Part shown: one piece after another, positions 11,318 to 22,780 of the stretch
How the letters are laid out: every line of letters starts with the position of its first letter
Numbering within the stretch: the stretch's first letter is position 1
Assembly (NCBI RefSeq): GCF_958298935.1
Contig: NC_084932.1
Span: 5,559,501-5,623,500, forward strand
From: Phragmites australis
Lineage: Eukaryota; Streptophyta; Magnoliopsida; Poales; Poaceae
Reading direction: 5' to 3'
Length of the DNA stretch: 64,000 bases
Translations under genes and position numbers: made by a program
The notes under the pieces: model-generated
What the model was told of the DNA's origin: nothing
Databases searched by the model: none
Seen by the model: only the letters and a program-made list of their open reading frames with translations

Positions 11318-11922
11318 TCACGTCACCTCCCGATTCCGGAATATGTCACCCAGGGGGTATGAGGTTGGTATGGTGATGTCGTGGATGAGAAAGTAGTGCC
11401 GGAGCTTGCAGGAGGCCATCAGGAGGGCATATGCCACCTTTTTGAGCTGTGTGTAGCATGATTTAGCATTGACTAGGGCCTCCAAAATGTAGTAAACCGC
11501 CCTCTGAATAGAGTGTCCTTCCTTATCCTCCTCCCATATGAGTACGCCGCACACAGCGAAGGTAGAGGAGGATACGTACAAGAGGAGCCCCTCGGCCGCA
11601 AGGGGTATGGCGAGCATCTGGAGGCTAAAGAGGTGAGCTTTGAGGGCTTTGAAGGCCTCCTGGCACTCCACCATCTATGTGAATGGCCTAGAGCCCCTCA
11701 ACATTTTAAGGAACAGGAGGTTGTGCTCGACGGATTTGGCAAGGAAACAGTTGAGGGCCGCTAGGCGATGGGCTATGCGCTGGACGTCCTTCAGTTTGGT
11801 GGGGGTGCATTTGAGTAATGGCATAGATTTTGTTGGGGTTAGCCTCGATGCCGTGCCTACAGACGAGGTACCCTAGAAACCTTCCAGCGGTGGAGTCCAC
11901 CAGCTGGGTTATGCGAGGGAGC
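11318..11922 (-). pseudogene. C-terminal RT and gypsy RNase H of the Tat element
   Basis: The minus frame starting at 11920 reads FLGYLVCRHGIEANPNKI, the standard end of a gypsy RT thumb. From 11674 the sequence has CQEAFKALKAHL, LLLYVSSSTFAVCGVLI, AVYYILEALVNAKSCYTQ and KVAYALLMASCKLRHYF, the RT_RNaseH_2 pattern of the gypsy RNase H. The catalytic YxDD motif of RT lies upstream and is lost where the Copia LTR begins at 11923. The element is truncated here rather than merely interrupted, because no RT continuation is seen beyond the Copia element at 20019. Confidence 0.75.
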
Positions 11923-13157
11923 TGGGATTGTTATTTATGATGTGCCATCAGTTGTTATCTTAGATGGTGTACCTCCAGGATCCTTAGGCCTGAGATCGTC
12001 ATTGATTCCTAGAATATGTAGTGATATACTTTGGGGCTGCCAAATGCTATTCCGTAACTGGGTAGTCATAAAGGTAGTTTTCTGATTTGTCATGAAACAT
12101 GTCTTGAGGTGTGAGCGATCAAGATGGAATTTGCCCCTTCTTTATAATGGAAGAGATATCTCTGGGCCCCTCGAGGTAGTTGGATTGACAAAGTGCATGA
12201 CCATGCTAATATGATTAAAGAGTTAATCATGATGAATCCACTACTTGATCGAATGAATAGTCGGGCTATCGCAATGGTGCCACGTATCTCGCCTTGAGCT
12301 TGACTGGTATCATGAGACGAAGGAATGGATGTGTATATTAAGGTTCAGCCGTTATCATCTTTGTGTATACTCGGGAGTCAACATGTCCTGCTAGGGACCA
12401 CTATTGATTTTGGTTCGGAAAAGGTTTCCGAGTCGTAGCTATTTGTACATGAACCTAACGGGTCACATACTTAATGGGTTGGAACAAAACATACGAATTA
12501 GATTCATGTATGGGTTTGATTGGATTGTGATTCATGAGGTGTTAGAGTCCTAAATAGCTTCCAACATGGGAGCCCATTAGCGAGCTATATATAAGGAGAG
12601 GCATGGGGTGGGGCGTGGGGTGGTGAGCTACTCTGAAACCCTCACCACAACCCTCCACAGGATCTCCCAAAACCTTAATTGCATGTGTGGTGCTAGCACA
12701 TCAGCGCTCGGTGATCCTACCCAATATATGGATACCGTAGATGCACTGTTGCTATTGTGGCGCTGATCTCCTCGGTGTCAAGATTGCGACACTTCTGTCT
12801 AGCTTGTCGAGGGCGCGACGGACCTGCTCGAGGAACTGGTCGAGAAATCCGATCATTTGCTTGGAGCTAGTCAAGAATGTGATAGACCTGCTCGAGGAAC
12901 TGGTCGAGAAGCACAACCACTTGCTTGGAGCTAGTCGAGGAGCATGACCACATGTGCGGGGCTGATTGCGGATCTGATCAAGAAGCTGCTCGAGGAGTTT
13001 GACACGCATGACATTGAATCAGTCTACTCCAACTCTTCTTCCGCTGCACTGCGCATCAAGTGGTAACGATCTATACTATCCTACTTGCATGGTTTCATGG
13101 GTGAATGCGGTAGAAATTTTTTGTTTTTAGGTATCAAAGCCAACCCGTTCCCCAACT
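11923..13157 (+). repeat. 5' LTR of the Angela-like element, 5'-truncated
   Basis: Aligned by eye to 18730-20018: both contain GATCCTTAG, GGGTAGTCATAAAGGTAG, GGGCCCCTCGAGGTAG and CATACGAATT. The end CCCCAACTA is followed at once by the primer-binding site. Near 12820-12950 it holds short repeats of GAACTGGTCGAGAAGC type, which also occur in the 3' copy. Confidence 0.88.
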
Positions 13158-13158
13158 A

Positions 13159-13170
13159 TGGTATCAGAGC
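13159..13170 (+). promoter_or_regulatory. Primer-binding site, initiator tRNA-Met
   Basis: TGGTATCAGAGC is the standard complement of the 3' end of initiator tRNA-Met used by Copia elements. It starts one or two bases after the end of the 5' LTR. Confidence 0.92.
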
Positions 13171-14477
13171 TTACATGCGTAGTTTTTTATCTGGATTGGT
13201 CACATATAGATGATATGTGGTAGTAAAAGATTGAATCTTGATCAGTTCATGTGATAGATCAATTGTTGCATGATTTGTTGTAATTGTCGTAGGATGAGGT
13301 GTGAGTCGACTGAACCATATGACCATAAGATTAGCCCGATCTCTCACCTCACCACGCGTGCGACTTGCCCCTACTGGCTGGAATCACTATAGGGGCTAAC
13401 AGCGTGCGCTATTGCGTGGTTGAATGACCAGCATATCCAAGTTGTGTGTGTTGTCGTCGTTTCTGGAAAACCTCATGTGATGATCAATATGATTGATCTA
13501 GTGGAAATTGAGGTATTGTGAATGACTCAGAATCGGCTTGATATGATCAAACTAATGAGATTTTCATAGCGATTTCATAGATACTATCTATGTATTTTTG
13601 AGAGGTTTTCAGGGCGCTGCCCTGAAACCCACAGGGGGGCCTCTCCCTCGACCCCCGCCCGCTAACCGGCTAGTCGGACCGTCATGCTGTCCGAGCCTAG
13701 GGCTTTTAAGGATTACATGTTTACATCACGCCGTTAGAATTCGATGATGCACTTAAATTAGTTTTGCAGGGAATGATGTGAATAGTATGACCTTTATGTT
13801 TATATGATGCATGTTTGTAATTTTTATGGCTTGCATGTCATGGTTAATTGCAGCCAAGGCTGACATGTTATTGTATAACGGCCTGCGTGCCGACTTGTGA
13901 TGCTTCATATTCTCATGTAATTCATTGCTATCTATTAAGAGTAATAGTCTAGTACATGACCGTGGAGACTTGAAGCATGATGACTCGGAGGATAGGACCG
14001 TGGTGATGGAGATCATCATCTAAAGGGGTCATACTATGTCATAGTTAATATGATTGAACGTGATATTTATTTATGTTCCTATCGTGCTATTTTATTCATG
14101 TTTTCTATGAGATGAATATGTTTGCATGATATAATAGCTTTCCTCAGAAAAATTAAGAGTAATTGATGCCCTTCCAATAGCTGCACCTACATAGGTTTTG
14201 ATCATTTTTGGTAGGTCTGCCAAAGCAGGGTGCCATCATTTATCATAGTGTTGGTTTACTTAAGAAAGCTATCAAAAGTGTTGCTTACCTATGTCACTAG
14301 GTTTCTAGCAGTGATGTCAAACTCGCTAGAACTTAGTTGAATATGGATCTTGACCCATTATATGTCGTTAGAGGGAGACGGTTTCATATAATGGAAGTAT
14401 CTTTTGTTAAATTGTTTAATAAAATATTTACATAAACGTAGTGCTAAAATTTGCATGTTTATTTTATGTTGTAGATC
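13171..14477 (+). other. Copia untranslated leader
   Basis: No coding frame is convincing. It is the long leader between primer-binding site and gag. A GC-rich spot at 13610-13680 (CCTCTCCCTCGACCCCC) is locally unusual. Confidence 0.6.
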
Positions 14478-15275
14478 ATGGCACTGATTGTTAACATCAA
14501 TTCTAGTTTTAATTTGCGTTCAATTCTTGAAAAAGAAAAGCTTTAGGGAACAAACTTTATTGATTGGTATAGAAATCTCAGAATTGTTCTCAAAAAAGAG
14601 AAAAATGAGTATGCTCTAGAGGTTCCCTATTATGATGAACTAGCTGATAATGCATCTGCCACTGATTGGAGGGCTTACGACAAGCACACCAATGATTCAC
14701 TTGATATTAGATGTCTCATGCTTACCACCATGTCCTCTGAGCTTCAGAAGCAGTATGAGAGCACAGATGCCCATGATATGATTGTGGGACTCCAAGGCAT
14801 GTTTGAGAACCAAGCTAGGGCCAAGAGGTTCAACACCTCCAAGTCCTTGTTTGTGTGCAGGTTGACAGAAGGCAGTGCATTTAGTCCTTATGTGATCAAA
14901 ATGATTGGTTACATTGAGAGCTTGGAAAAACTTGGTTTCCCTTTAGCCCTGAGTTGGCTATGGATGTGATTCTCCAATCGATCCCTACGAGCTTTGAGCC
15001 ATTCATTTTGAATTTTCATATGAATAGCATGGAGAAGAGCATGGCTAAATTGCATGGGATGCTTAAGACAACTAAGGAAAGCATTAAGAAAAGCTCTAGT
15101 CTTGTGATGATAGTTCAGAAGGATAGCAAGAAGACAAAGCGCAAGGCCAAGGCTAAAGTGTCAGATGAGATCTCGAGCTTAAAGCCTAAACCTGTTGGAA
15201 AGTCCAAGACTGACCCTACTGCTTCTAATTCTTGCCACCACTGCCATAAGCCTGGCCATTGGCGAAGGAACTAAA
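14478..15275 (+). pseudogene. Copia gag polyprotein region
   Basis: The start is taken at ATG 14478 (MALIVNINSSFNLRSILE). The frame has an early TAG after EKEKL, then continues through NFIDWYRNLRIVLK and MLTTMSSELQKQYE (UBN2-type gag). It shifts frame near 14954-14969 into DVILQSIPTSFEPFILN and ends at a CCHC zinc knuckle, CHHCHKPGHW. The last Cys position of the knuckle is replaced by a stop (TAA at about 15272), which also ends the frame. The gene is dead through at least two stops and one frameshift. Confidence 0.85.
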
Positions 15276-15279
15276 AGCT

Positions 15280-15430
15280 ATACTTGGAAGAACTCAAGAA
15301 GAAGAAGGGAAGTAAGACTTACACTTCTCGTATAAATGTTATTGAAATTAATCTTGCTACTCGTCCTAATGATTCATGGGTATTTGATACTGGATCGATG
15401 ATTCATACTTGCAAATCGTTGTAGGGACTG
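15280..15430 (+). pseudogene. Copia aspartic protease remnant
   Basis: The frame reads NDSWVFDTGSMIHTCKSL, with the catalytic DTGS of a retroviral-type aspartic protease at about 15385-15396. It stops at TAG right after KSL, and the flap region cannot be read in one frame. The protease normally cuts the Gag-Pol polyprotein. Confidence 0.8.
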
Positions 15431-15661
15431 AAAAGGACTAGGAAGTGTGTGAGAGGAGTTGGATGCTTGTGTCGGCAATGGTGCAAAAGTTGCTGCATTG
15501 GCCGTTGGTGTTTATTCCTTATCGCTACCTTTAGGATTAGTCTTGGAATTAAATAATTGTTATTACATTCCTGCCTTGGGCAAAAATATTATCTCTTCTT
15601 CACGTTAGAAGAAGATGGCTAGGAATTCATAATAAAGAACAAGTGTTGTTCGATTTATTTG

Positions 15662-16636
15662 AATGGTATGCTCTATGGTATTTGTCCATTGGTGAATGGA
15701 CTATATATTCAAGATCTTGAGAAAGTACTTGTCTATAACATTAATACGAAGAAGCCTCGGTTTAATGATTTGAATCCCAATTTTATTTGGCATTATCACT
15801 TAGGTCATATAAATGAGAAACGCATGCAGAGGCTCCATAAAGATGGTCTTCTAAATTCATTTGATACATGTAAATCTTGTTTACTTGGAAAGATGACTAA
15901 GATGCCTTTCACTGGTCAAAGTGAGAGGGCGAATGAATTGTTGGCCCTTGTACATACAGATGTATGTGGACCAATGAGTTCTACCACCATAAGTAGTTTT
16001 CAGTAGTTCGTTACTTTAACCGATGACTTTAGTAGATATGGTTACATCTACCTAATGAGACACAGGTTTGAGTCATTTGAAAAGTTCAAGGAGTTTCAGA
16101 ATGAAGTACAAAATCAACTTGGCAAGATAATTAAATTTCTGTGATCTGATCATGGAGGTGAATATTTGAGCCATAAGTTTGGTGGTCATCTAAAGCAATG
16201 TGGAATTGTTCCACAGTTTACTCCGCCAGGTACGCCTCAATGGAATGGGGTGTCTGAACGGAGGAACTAAACTTTGCTAGACATGATCCGGTCCATGATG
16301 AACCAATCTGATCTTCCATTATCCTTCTGGGGATACGCTCTATAAAGTGTTGCATTCACTTTAAATAGGGATCCATCTAAAACTGTAGAGAAGACACCAT
16401 ATGAGATATGGACTATGAAGTATCCCAGGTTGTCTTTCCTTAAGATATAGGGTTGTGAGGCCTGTATAAAACGTTTGATGTCTGATAAACTCACTCCCAA
16501 ATTAGATAAATGCTTCTTTGTGGGGTATCCTAGGGAAACCAAAGGATATTACTTCTATAATTGGCAGGAAGACAAAGTGTTTGTCATCTGGAATGGTGTT
16601 TTTTCTGAAGAAAGAGTTTCTCTCAAAGAAAGTTAA
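15662..16636 (+). pseudogene. Copia pre-integrase and integrase region
   Basis: The zinc-binding pre-integrase module reads WHYHLGHINEKRMQRLH with CKSCLLGK. The core follows: LVHTDVCGPM (first Asp), SDHGGEYLS (second Asp) and PQWNGVSERRN (Glu). All three catalytic residues are kept, but in-frame stops occur after SSFQ, before SDHGGE, after SERRN and further on. The C-terminal part includes KCFFVGYPRETKGYYFY, the usual GYP-x-x-x-KGY motif. Role in an intact element: cDNA integration. Confidence 0.88.
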
Positions 16637-16795
16637 TCGAAGAGATTCGGGAACCATCAGAAGGTGTTTCAGCCCCTACTAAACCAGAACTAGATGTTGC
16701 AAAACATGTTGTGGAGACACCAGCCTCACGACGGTTGAAAAGGGTTAGTCGTGCACCTGAGAGGTTTATGTTCCTAACCACGGAGTAGCGTGACA

Positions 16796-18350
16796 TACTA
16801 TTGTTTGACAATGATGAACCCAAGACCTACTCGGAAGCGATGGTGGGTCCGAACTCTGAGAGATGGCTTGGATCCATGAGATCCGAGATAGAATCCATGC
16901 ACGATAATCAAGTTTGGAACTTGGTTGTTCCACTTGATGGTGTTAAAGCAGTTGAGTGCAAATGGGTTTTTAAGAAAAAGATAGACATTGATGGAAATGT
17001 TCACATCTATAAGGCACGATTGGTGGTGAAAGGTTTCAAGAAAATTCAAGGAGTTGATTATGACGAAATGTTTACGCCCGTCGCAATGCTAAAGTCTATC
17101 CGAATCATCCTAGAAATTGTTGTATATTATAACTATGAGATATGGTAAATGGATGTCAAAACAGCTTTCCTCAATGGAAACCTAAGTGAGGATTTGTACT
17201 TGACACAGCATAAAGGTATTGTTGATCTGAGAAATGCTAGGAAGATATGCAAGCTGCGAAAGTCCATCTATGGACTATAGCAAGCTTCTCGGAGTTGGAA
17301 TCTTCATTTTGATGAAGTGGTCAAATGGTTTGGTTTCATCAAGAATGAAGAAGAGCCTTGTGTTCACAAAAAGGGTAGTAGAAGCGCACTTATGTTTCTG
17401 GTCTTATATGTAGATGACATATTGTTGATCGGGAATGATATTCCAATGCTTGATGATGTCAAATCTTTGTTGTGAAAGAGTTTCTCAATGAAAGATATTG
17501 GAGAGACAGCATACATATTGGGCATAAAGATCTATAGAGATAGGTCAAGAAGGCTAATTTGATTAAGCAAGAGTACATACATTGATAAGGTATTGAAACG
17601 ATTCAAAATGCAGGATTCCATGAAAGGTTTCTTGCCAATGTCACATGACATCACTCTCAGCAAGAGTCAATGTCTTACGACACCTGATGAGCTTGAGAGG
17701 ATGAGTGTGATCCCATATGCTTCCGCTATCAGGTCCATCATGTATGCTATGCTTTGTACACGTCCAAATGTTTCCTATGCTCTAAGTGTTACGAGTAGAT
17801 ACCTATCAAACTCGGGTGAAGTTCACTGGATAACAGTAAAGAATATCCTAAAATACTTGAGAAGAACTATGGATATGTTCCTAGTCTATGGAGGTAAGGA
17901 GGAGCTCGTTCTAAATGGTTACACCAATGCTAGCTTTCAAACTGACAAGGACAATTCGAGATTGCAATCTGGTTTTGTATTTTTGCCTCAATGGAGGTGC
18001 AGTGAGTTGGAAGAGTTCCAAGAAAGAAACTATGGCCGATTCCACGATGGAGGCCAAGTATATCGTAGCTTCTAAAGCTGCAAAGGAGGCTGTTTAGATC
18101 ATAAAGTTTCTTTCTGAGCTTGGTGTGGTGCCTAGTGCTTCTAGTCCAGTGGATCTCTATTGTGATAATAGTGGAGCCATTGCGCAAGCCAAGGAACCTA
18201 GGTCACACCAGAATTCCAAACATATACTGTGGTGCTATCACCTTATTCGAGAGATTTTAGATCGGGATGACGTGAAGATATGAAAGGTGCATACATATTT
18301 GAATATTTCTGATCCGTTGACAAAGCCACTCCCGCGACCCAAGCATGAGG
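16796..18350 (+). pseudogene. Copia reverse transcriptase and RNase H
   Basis: RT begins near SEAMVGPNSERWLGSM and contains ECKWVFKKK, KARLVVKGF, DYDEMFTPVAML and MDVKTAFLNGNL. The catalytic LYVDDILLIGND lies near 17405-17440. RNase H reads NGYTNASFQTDKDNSR, ADSTMEAKYIVASKAA and DLYCDNSGAIAQAK, ending near DPLTKPLPRPKHE at about 18317. Stops occur after NYEIW, SIYGL, KSLL and elsewhere, and the RNase H part is frameshifted near 17990. The YVDD and RNase H acidic residues are still readable, so the decay is by scattered point mutation. Confidence 0.88.
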
Positions 18351-18390
18351 TAAGCTATAGGTATTAGATAATTACATGATTGACTCTAGT

Positions 18391-18403
18391 GCAAGTGGGA
18401 GAT
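18391..18403 (+). promoter_or_regulatory. Polypurine tract
   Basis: GCAAGTGGGAGAT directly precedes the TG of the 3' LTR, as in Angela-type elements. It primes plus-strand DNA synthesis. Confidence 0.85.
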
Positions 18404-20018
18404 TGAAGGTGATATGCCCTAGAGGCAATCATACAGATGATTGTATCACATTTGTGTTTATGTAATTTTAAATAATGTGTTATTCCAAGAATGACTATCA
18501 TTTACATTGATTGACAAGTATGTGACTTGTTCGTAGAACTCTTTGTTTTTATCATGATGTTATTCTAAATTGATCCCTGGTCACGTATCATTGTGATTAT
18601 TCATAAGACCAACACATGCATTGATTGATGATCACATTTCACGAATCATAGGTATAGAGTACTAGGTCGATAATGTAGACATTTATGTTGGAGAACATGA
18701 TTTTGGATAAACCCACCTTGAGATATTGTTGGGATTTTTATTTATGATGTGCTATCTATTGTTATCTCAGATGGTGTACCTGTAGGATCCTTAGACCTGA
18801 GATAGTCATTGATTCCTAGAATGTGTAGTGACATACTTTGGGGCTACCAAACACTATCTCGTAACTGGGTAGTCATAAAGGTAGTTTTCGAGTCTGTCAA
18901 GAAATATGTCATGGGGTGTGAGCGATCAAGATAAAATTTACCCCTCTTTGATAACAGGAGAGATATCTCTGGGCCCCTCGAGGTAGATGGATTAAGAAAG
19001 TGCATGATCATACCAATATGATTAAAGAGTTAATCATAATGAATCCACTACTTGATCGTGTGAATGGTCGGGCTATCACAAAGGTGGCACGTATCTCGCC
19101 TTGAGCTTGACTGGTATCGTGAGGCAAATGGATCAGTGCATGTGTATATCAAGGTTCAGCTGATATGATCTTTGTGTATACCCGGGAGTCAATATGTCCT
19201 GCTAGGGAATGCTATTGACTCAGATTTGGAAAGGGTTTCCGAGTTGTAGCCATTTGTACATGAACCTAACAGGTTACACACTTCATGAATTGGAACAAAA
19301 CATACGAATTGGATTCGTATATGGGTTTGATTGGATTGTGATCCATGAGGTGTTGGAGTCCTAAATGGCTTCCAATGTGGGAGCCCATTAGCGAGCTCTA
19401 TATAAGAAGAGACGTGGGGTGGGGTGTGGGGAGGTGAGCCACTCTGAAACCTTGACCACAAGCCTCCACACGATCTCCCAAAACTCTAGCAGCACGCGCG
19501 GTGATAGCACATCGGTGCTCGGCAATCCTGCCCAGTACGTGTGGATACTATAGAGGTGCTGCTGCTATTGCGGCGCTGATCTCCTCGGCGTGAAGATTGC
19601 GATGCTTCTTTCCGGCTGGCCGAGATCTACTCGGATAGTCGACATACCTGCTTGCCTGGTTGTGGAGCACAACACAACCTCTCGGAGCTGGTTGTAGGCG
19701 CGACAGACCTACTCAAGGAACTGGTCGAGAAGCATGACCACCTGCTCGGAACTGGTCGAGGAACCAGTCAAGAAACACGACCACTTGCTCGGAGATGGTC
19801 GAGGTGCATGACCATCTGCGTGGGGCTGGTCGCGGATCTGATTGAGAAGCTGCTTGAGAAGTTTGACGCGCATGACATTGGATCGGTCTACTCCAACTCT
19901 TCTTTCATTGCACTGCACGTCAAGTGGTAACGATCTATGATCTCCTACTTGCATGGTTTTCTAGGTGAATACGATAGAATTTTATTTTAGACTAGGGTAG
20001 CCAACTCTTTCCCCAACA
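18404..20018 (+). repeat. 3' LTR of the Angela-like element
   Basis: It begins TGAAGGTGATATGCCC and ends TTCCCCAACA, about 1615 bp. The first 326 bases have no partner in the 5' copy. Short repeats of CTGGTCGAGAAGCATGACCA type lie at about 19690-19840. Confidence 0.88.
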
Positions 20019-21500
20019 GGCTCCTCCACCCAATCCTTGTTAGCTCAAAATCACCAAGCCAAAGCCCGAGCACCACTCGGCTCAAGCATAAGAGTCGATT
20101 CCCAGAACCGGAAGAGAAAACTAGTGAGAATCAAGAGGATGCAGATTTTTTCCAATTTCGCACCCACAGAAGAAGGAGGCAGCCTACTAATAGTTGCAAC
20201 CGCGTCGTCTAGCACCCCATGAACCTCGAAGGGATCGAGCATGCGGTTATGCCACTATCGCTGTCAAAACGGCCGCTGCCGCCTCTCTCTCCTTTTCCCC
20301 ATTGTTTACCCAAGTTGAACCAAGTCCCAGGTCTTGTATGCATCACCGCACGGGCCTGGGCTCAACAAACAAATAGGCCAACCGATCCAGCAAGGAAAAA
20401 GGCCCAAGAAAAACATTAAAATTCATATTTTACTCAATAGTGCATGTGCGGCGAAAAGGAGAAGTGCACCAACGAAGTGTCGACATGAGCATGGATATGA
20501 CATTGCGGTGGTGCAGCAAAGCTCATCAATCCGTGTGCGACAAAAAGCCAAGGAGGCGGTGGTCCTGCCGCAGAAGAAGGGCACGACAGCTCTGGCGGCC
20601 TCCACAACAATGTGATGCACTTCAAAACACATAACTAAGCTGTTGCTACTCAGATCTAGGGTTTGGGGATTTGGGATTTTGCACTTAGGGTTTTGGATTG
20701 GGAAAAAAATGGGGATTAGGCTTTCGAATTTGGGGAAAATTGGGGGATTTGTTATGATTTGCCTTAGGGTTTCACGATTTCCCCAATTCCCCTCCTGCTT
20801 GTTGTCCGAGCCTGATCTAACCCCTTCCGAGCCGATTCGTCACTGAACATATACATAAGCACGAAAATACGTCTAATTCATGAATAATTAGCACTAATCC
20901 AAAGCTAATTAGGGCTTAATTACATTTATTCAATAGCAATTAGTGCTAATTTGTCTGACCTGAGGCCCGATCAAGCTTAATTTGGGTTAGTTGGGTTCAA
21001 TTCTAGGGTTATTAGGCTCTGATGAAAAATGTGAGTGCTAAAAGATAACTTGAGCATTATGATCATTAACCCTAGAACATGAACACCAATTTGATTGGGG
21101 AAGTGTGATGACTAACCCGTGTTAGGAGAAGCCATTAGACATGTAGATCCCTCGGGGAGGAGTAGTGACAGGGTTCAATTCGAGTTGGTGTGGCACAGTG
21201 GAGACCGGCGTCAAAGGTGTTGTCGTTGGTGATGAAGCTGTCGATGTCACAGCAGCGGCGGTCTTCGGGTTGATCCATCACACCGTGATGATCGGTATTA
21301 GGGTTTAGGTATTGGGTAGATGTTGACTCATGGGAATTAGGTCTCCCACGAAGTGTTAGTTCCCCTGTATTTGTATGTTGCGCTGATCAATCTAGGACCG
21401 TAACCAAGGTTGGTTGGCGCCTTCGATCTCGGCACTAGATGTGGCCCCTTAAGACTCAGCCTTTCTGTTAGCCAAGATCATAACCCACACTGGAGTCAAA
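20019..21500 (-). repeat. Possible remnant of a minus-strand Copia element
   Basis: Read on the minus strand, ATCAGAGCCTAATAACC at about 21024-21008 resembles a decayed initiator-Met primer-binding site (consensus TGGTATCAGAGCC). This would put an LTR to the right and internal sequence to the left. The left side is non-coding, rich in AGGGTTT-type motifs. It ends at 20018 where the Angela element begins. No Copia protein motif was found, so the call is weak; it could be an unrelated intergenic repeat. Confidence 0.25.
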
Positions 21501-22004
21501 AGTGTGGCTGCCCTCATTCGACAAGAAGTACATAGTGTCAGGCTTTTTCAATGTTAACAACAGGGGATCTGGCGGGACATGTTGGAAGCGGTTTTCAGAA
21601 TCGAGGGCCCAGAGTTCTTCAGCACCCGTGCAAGCTCAGGCCATGAAACAAGAGCACGCATTATCGTCTCATGAAGCACATCACTGTGCACACCAATCGT
21701 GCAAGATTATTGGAGCTGCATTAGGATTGATGAGTGCTAAATGTGCATCTTCCTCAAGCTGACCTGATGATGTATATATAACATGCAACACTGTACTTGC
21801 TTAAATCGGGCCTAATTATGCATATGTATATAACTCTACATTTTTTTAGGAGCTGCGTGTCTGCTTGATGAGTGCTAACTGCTGAACACGTCAGCTTGAA
21901 AGAGCTGAGCGCAGAAAGTTGTCACGGACAGACAGTACCAAATTAAGCAGTTCCCACAGGCCGGGGATTAGTGAGCTAGCTGCTGTTCCAGATGGCCGGC
22001 CGAT
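21501..22004. other. Intergenic sequence, no gene recognised
   Basis: Short open frames only. The phrases GGAGCTGCATTAGGATTGATGAG and GGAGCTGCGTGTCTGCTTGATGAG (about 21712 and 21850) look like two diverged copies of one segment. Confidence 0.3.
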
Positions 22005-22116
22005 GGATGGATGAAGCCCTGCTCGATCGGCAGTGCGCCGTGCAAGCTAAGTAAAGGATGGATGAAGCCCTGCTCGATCGGCAGTGCGCCGTGCAAGCTA
22101 AGTAAAGGATGGATGA
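22005..22116. repeat. Perfect 51-bp tandem duplication
   Basis: Two identical 51-bp units begin GGATGGATGAAGCCCTGCTC at 22005 and 22056, followed by a partial third unit at 22107. The identity points to a recent event. The frame across it repeats 17 residues, but it is too short to call a gene. Confidence 0.95.
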
Positions 22117-22780
22117 GAGAGAGCCTGCCAGTTCCGTGTTCCGGAGCGTCAAGCACTATCACAAACCAAACTTATGCCTCCCAGTCCCAAGCCCAATGTC
22201 TCGAGGTGTAGATCGGATCAGATATGGATGGATATAGATCATTATGTATTCTATCTTATATTTTTTTGAAGTCAGAGTCAGATATAGATAGTGTTGGATA
22301 ATTATTTCTTCATCTTGTATTCTATCCGACTTTTTTTCTCAGAGTTAGAGTCGGAGTGGATAGTGCTGCAAGCTTTCAATTAGTCGGATGGATGAAATTT
22401 TTTCACTTTATTTGCATCCCATACAACATATTAAATAGTATAGTGGTGCAATCAAAGTGAACATAGAGATATCACTGAGATATAAAAACAAGAGCATTCA
22501 ATATTATATGTCTTTATATTTGTGACAATCTAACTATATATTATCATATTTTTAAGTGAAATCATAATAATTTTTTTCGTAAAACCTAACATTCAAATAT
22601 TTCGGACAGATATCAGTCATCTTATATCCTACCTTACTTTTTTTCTCGTATTAGAGTCGGACACAGATAATATTGAATAATATCAGATAGCTATTGTTGC
22701 ATCTCATATTTATTTTGTAAACCTTCGATCGGACAAGAAATATTCATCCTGTTTTGACCCCTACCATCGCCCTAGCTAGG
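22117..22780. repeat. AT-rich imperfect repeats
   Basis: Variants of TTTTTTTCTCAGAGTTAGAGTCGGA and GATAATTATTTCTTCATCTTGTATTC recur near 22250, 22330 and 22640 at about 80-300 bp spacing. Family is not recognised. Nothing coding. Confidence 0.5.

Larger units (their letters stand above)
4099..11922 (-). mobile_element. Truncated Tat-lineage Ty3/gypsy retrotransposon
   Basis: On the minus strand, from 11922 down to 9459, the order is RT tail, gypsy RNase H, a second RNase H, integrase zinc/linker region, integrase core and integrase C-terminus. A second, archaeal-type RNase H after the gypsy RNase H is a known mark of the Tat lineage. Downstream of pol on the opposite (plus) strand lie antisense ORFs, including a Transposase_28-like one, also known from Tat elements. 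Both ends are lost: the 5' half (gag, protease, RT core) is missing at the junction with a Copia LTR at 11923, and the 3' LTR is missing at the junction at 4098. All frames are broken. Confidence 0.8.
11923..20018 (+). mobile_element. Angela/BARE-like Ty1/copia retrotransposon, old, 5' LTR truncated
   Basis: Two related LTRs flank an internal region with a primer-binding site (TGGTATCAGAGC) at 13159 and gag, protease, integrase, RT and RNase H in Copia order. A purine-rich tract follows at 18391-18403. The 3' LTR starts TGAAGGTGATATGCCCTAGAGG, close to the start of Angela/BARE/WIS LTRs. The 5' LTR lacks roughly the first 326 bases and begins inside the repeat at TGGGATT, against Tat sequence. 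Many stops and at least one frameshift break the polyprotein and the LTRs differ at many positions, so the insertion is old. No target-site duplication can be tested because the 5' terminus is gone. Confidence 0.9.

Noticed and set aside
21008..21024. Primer-binding site of a complete reverse-oriented Copia
   Set aside because: Only a decayed ATCAGAGCC core; no LTR ends or Copia proteins nearby, kept only as a weak remnant call.
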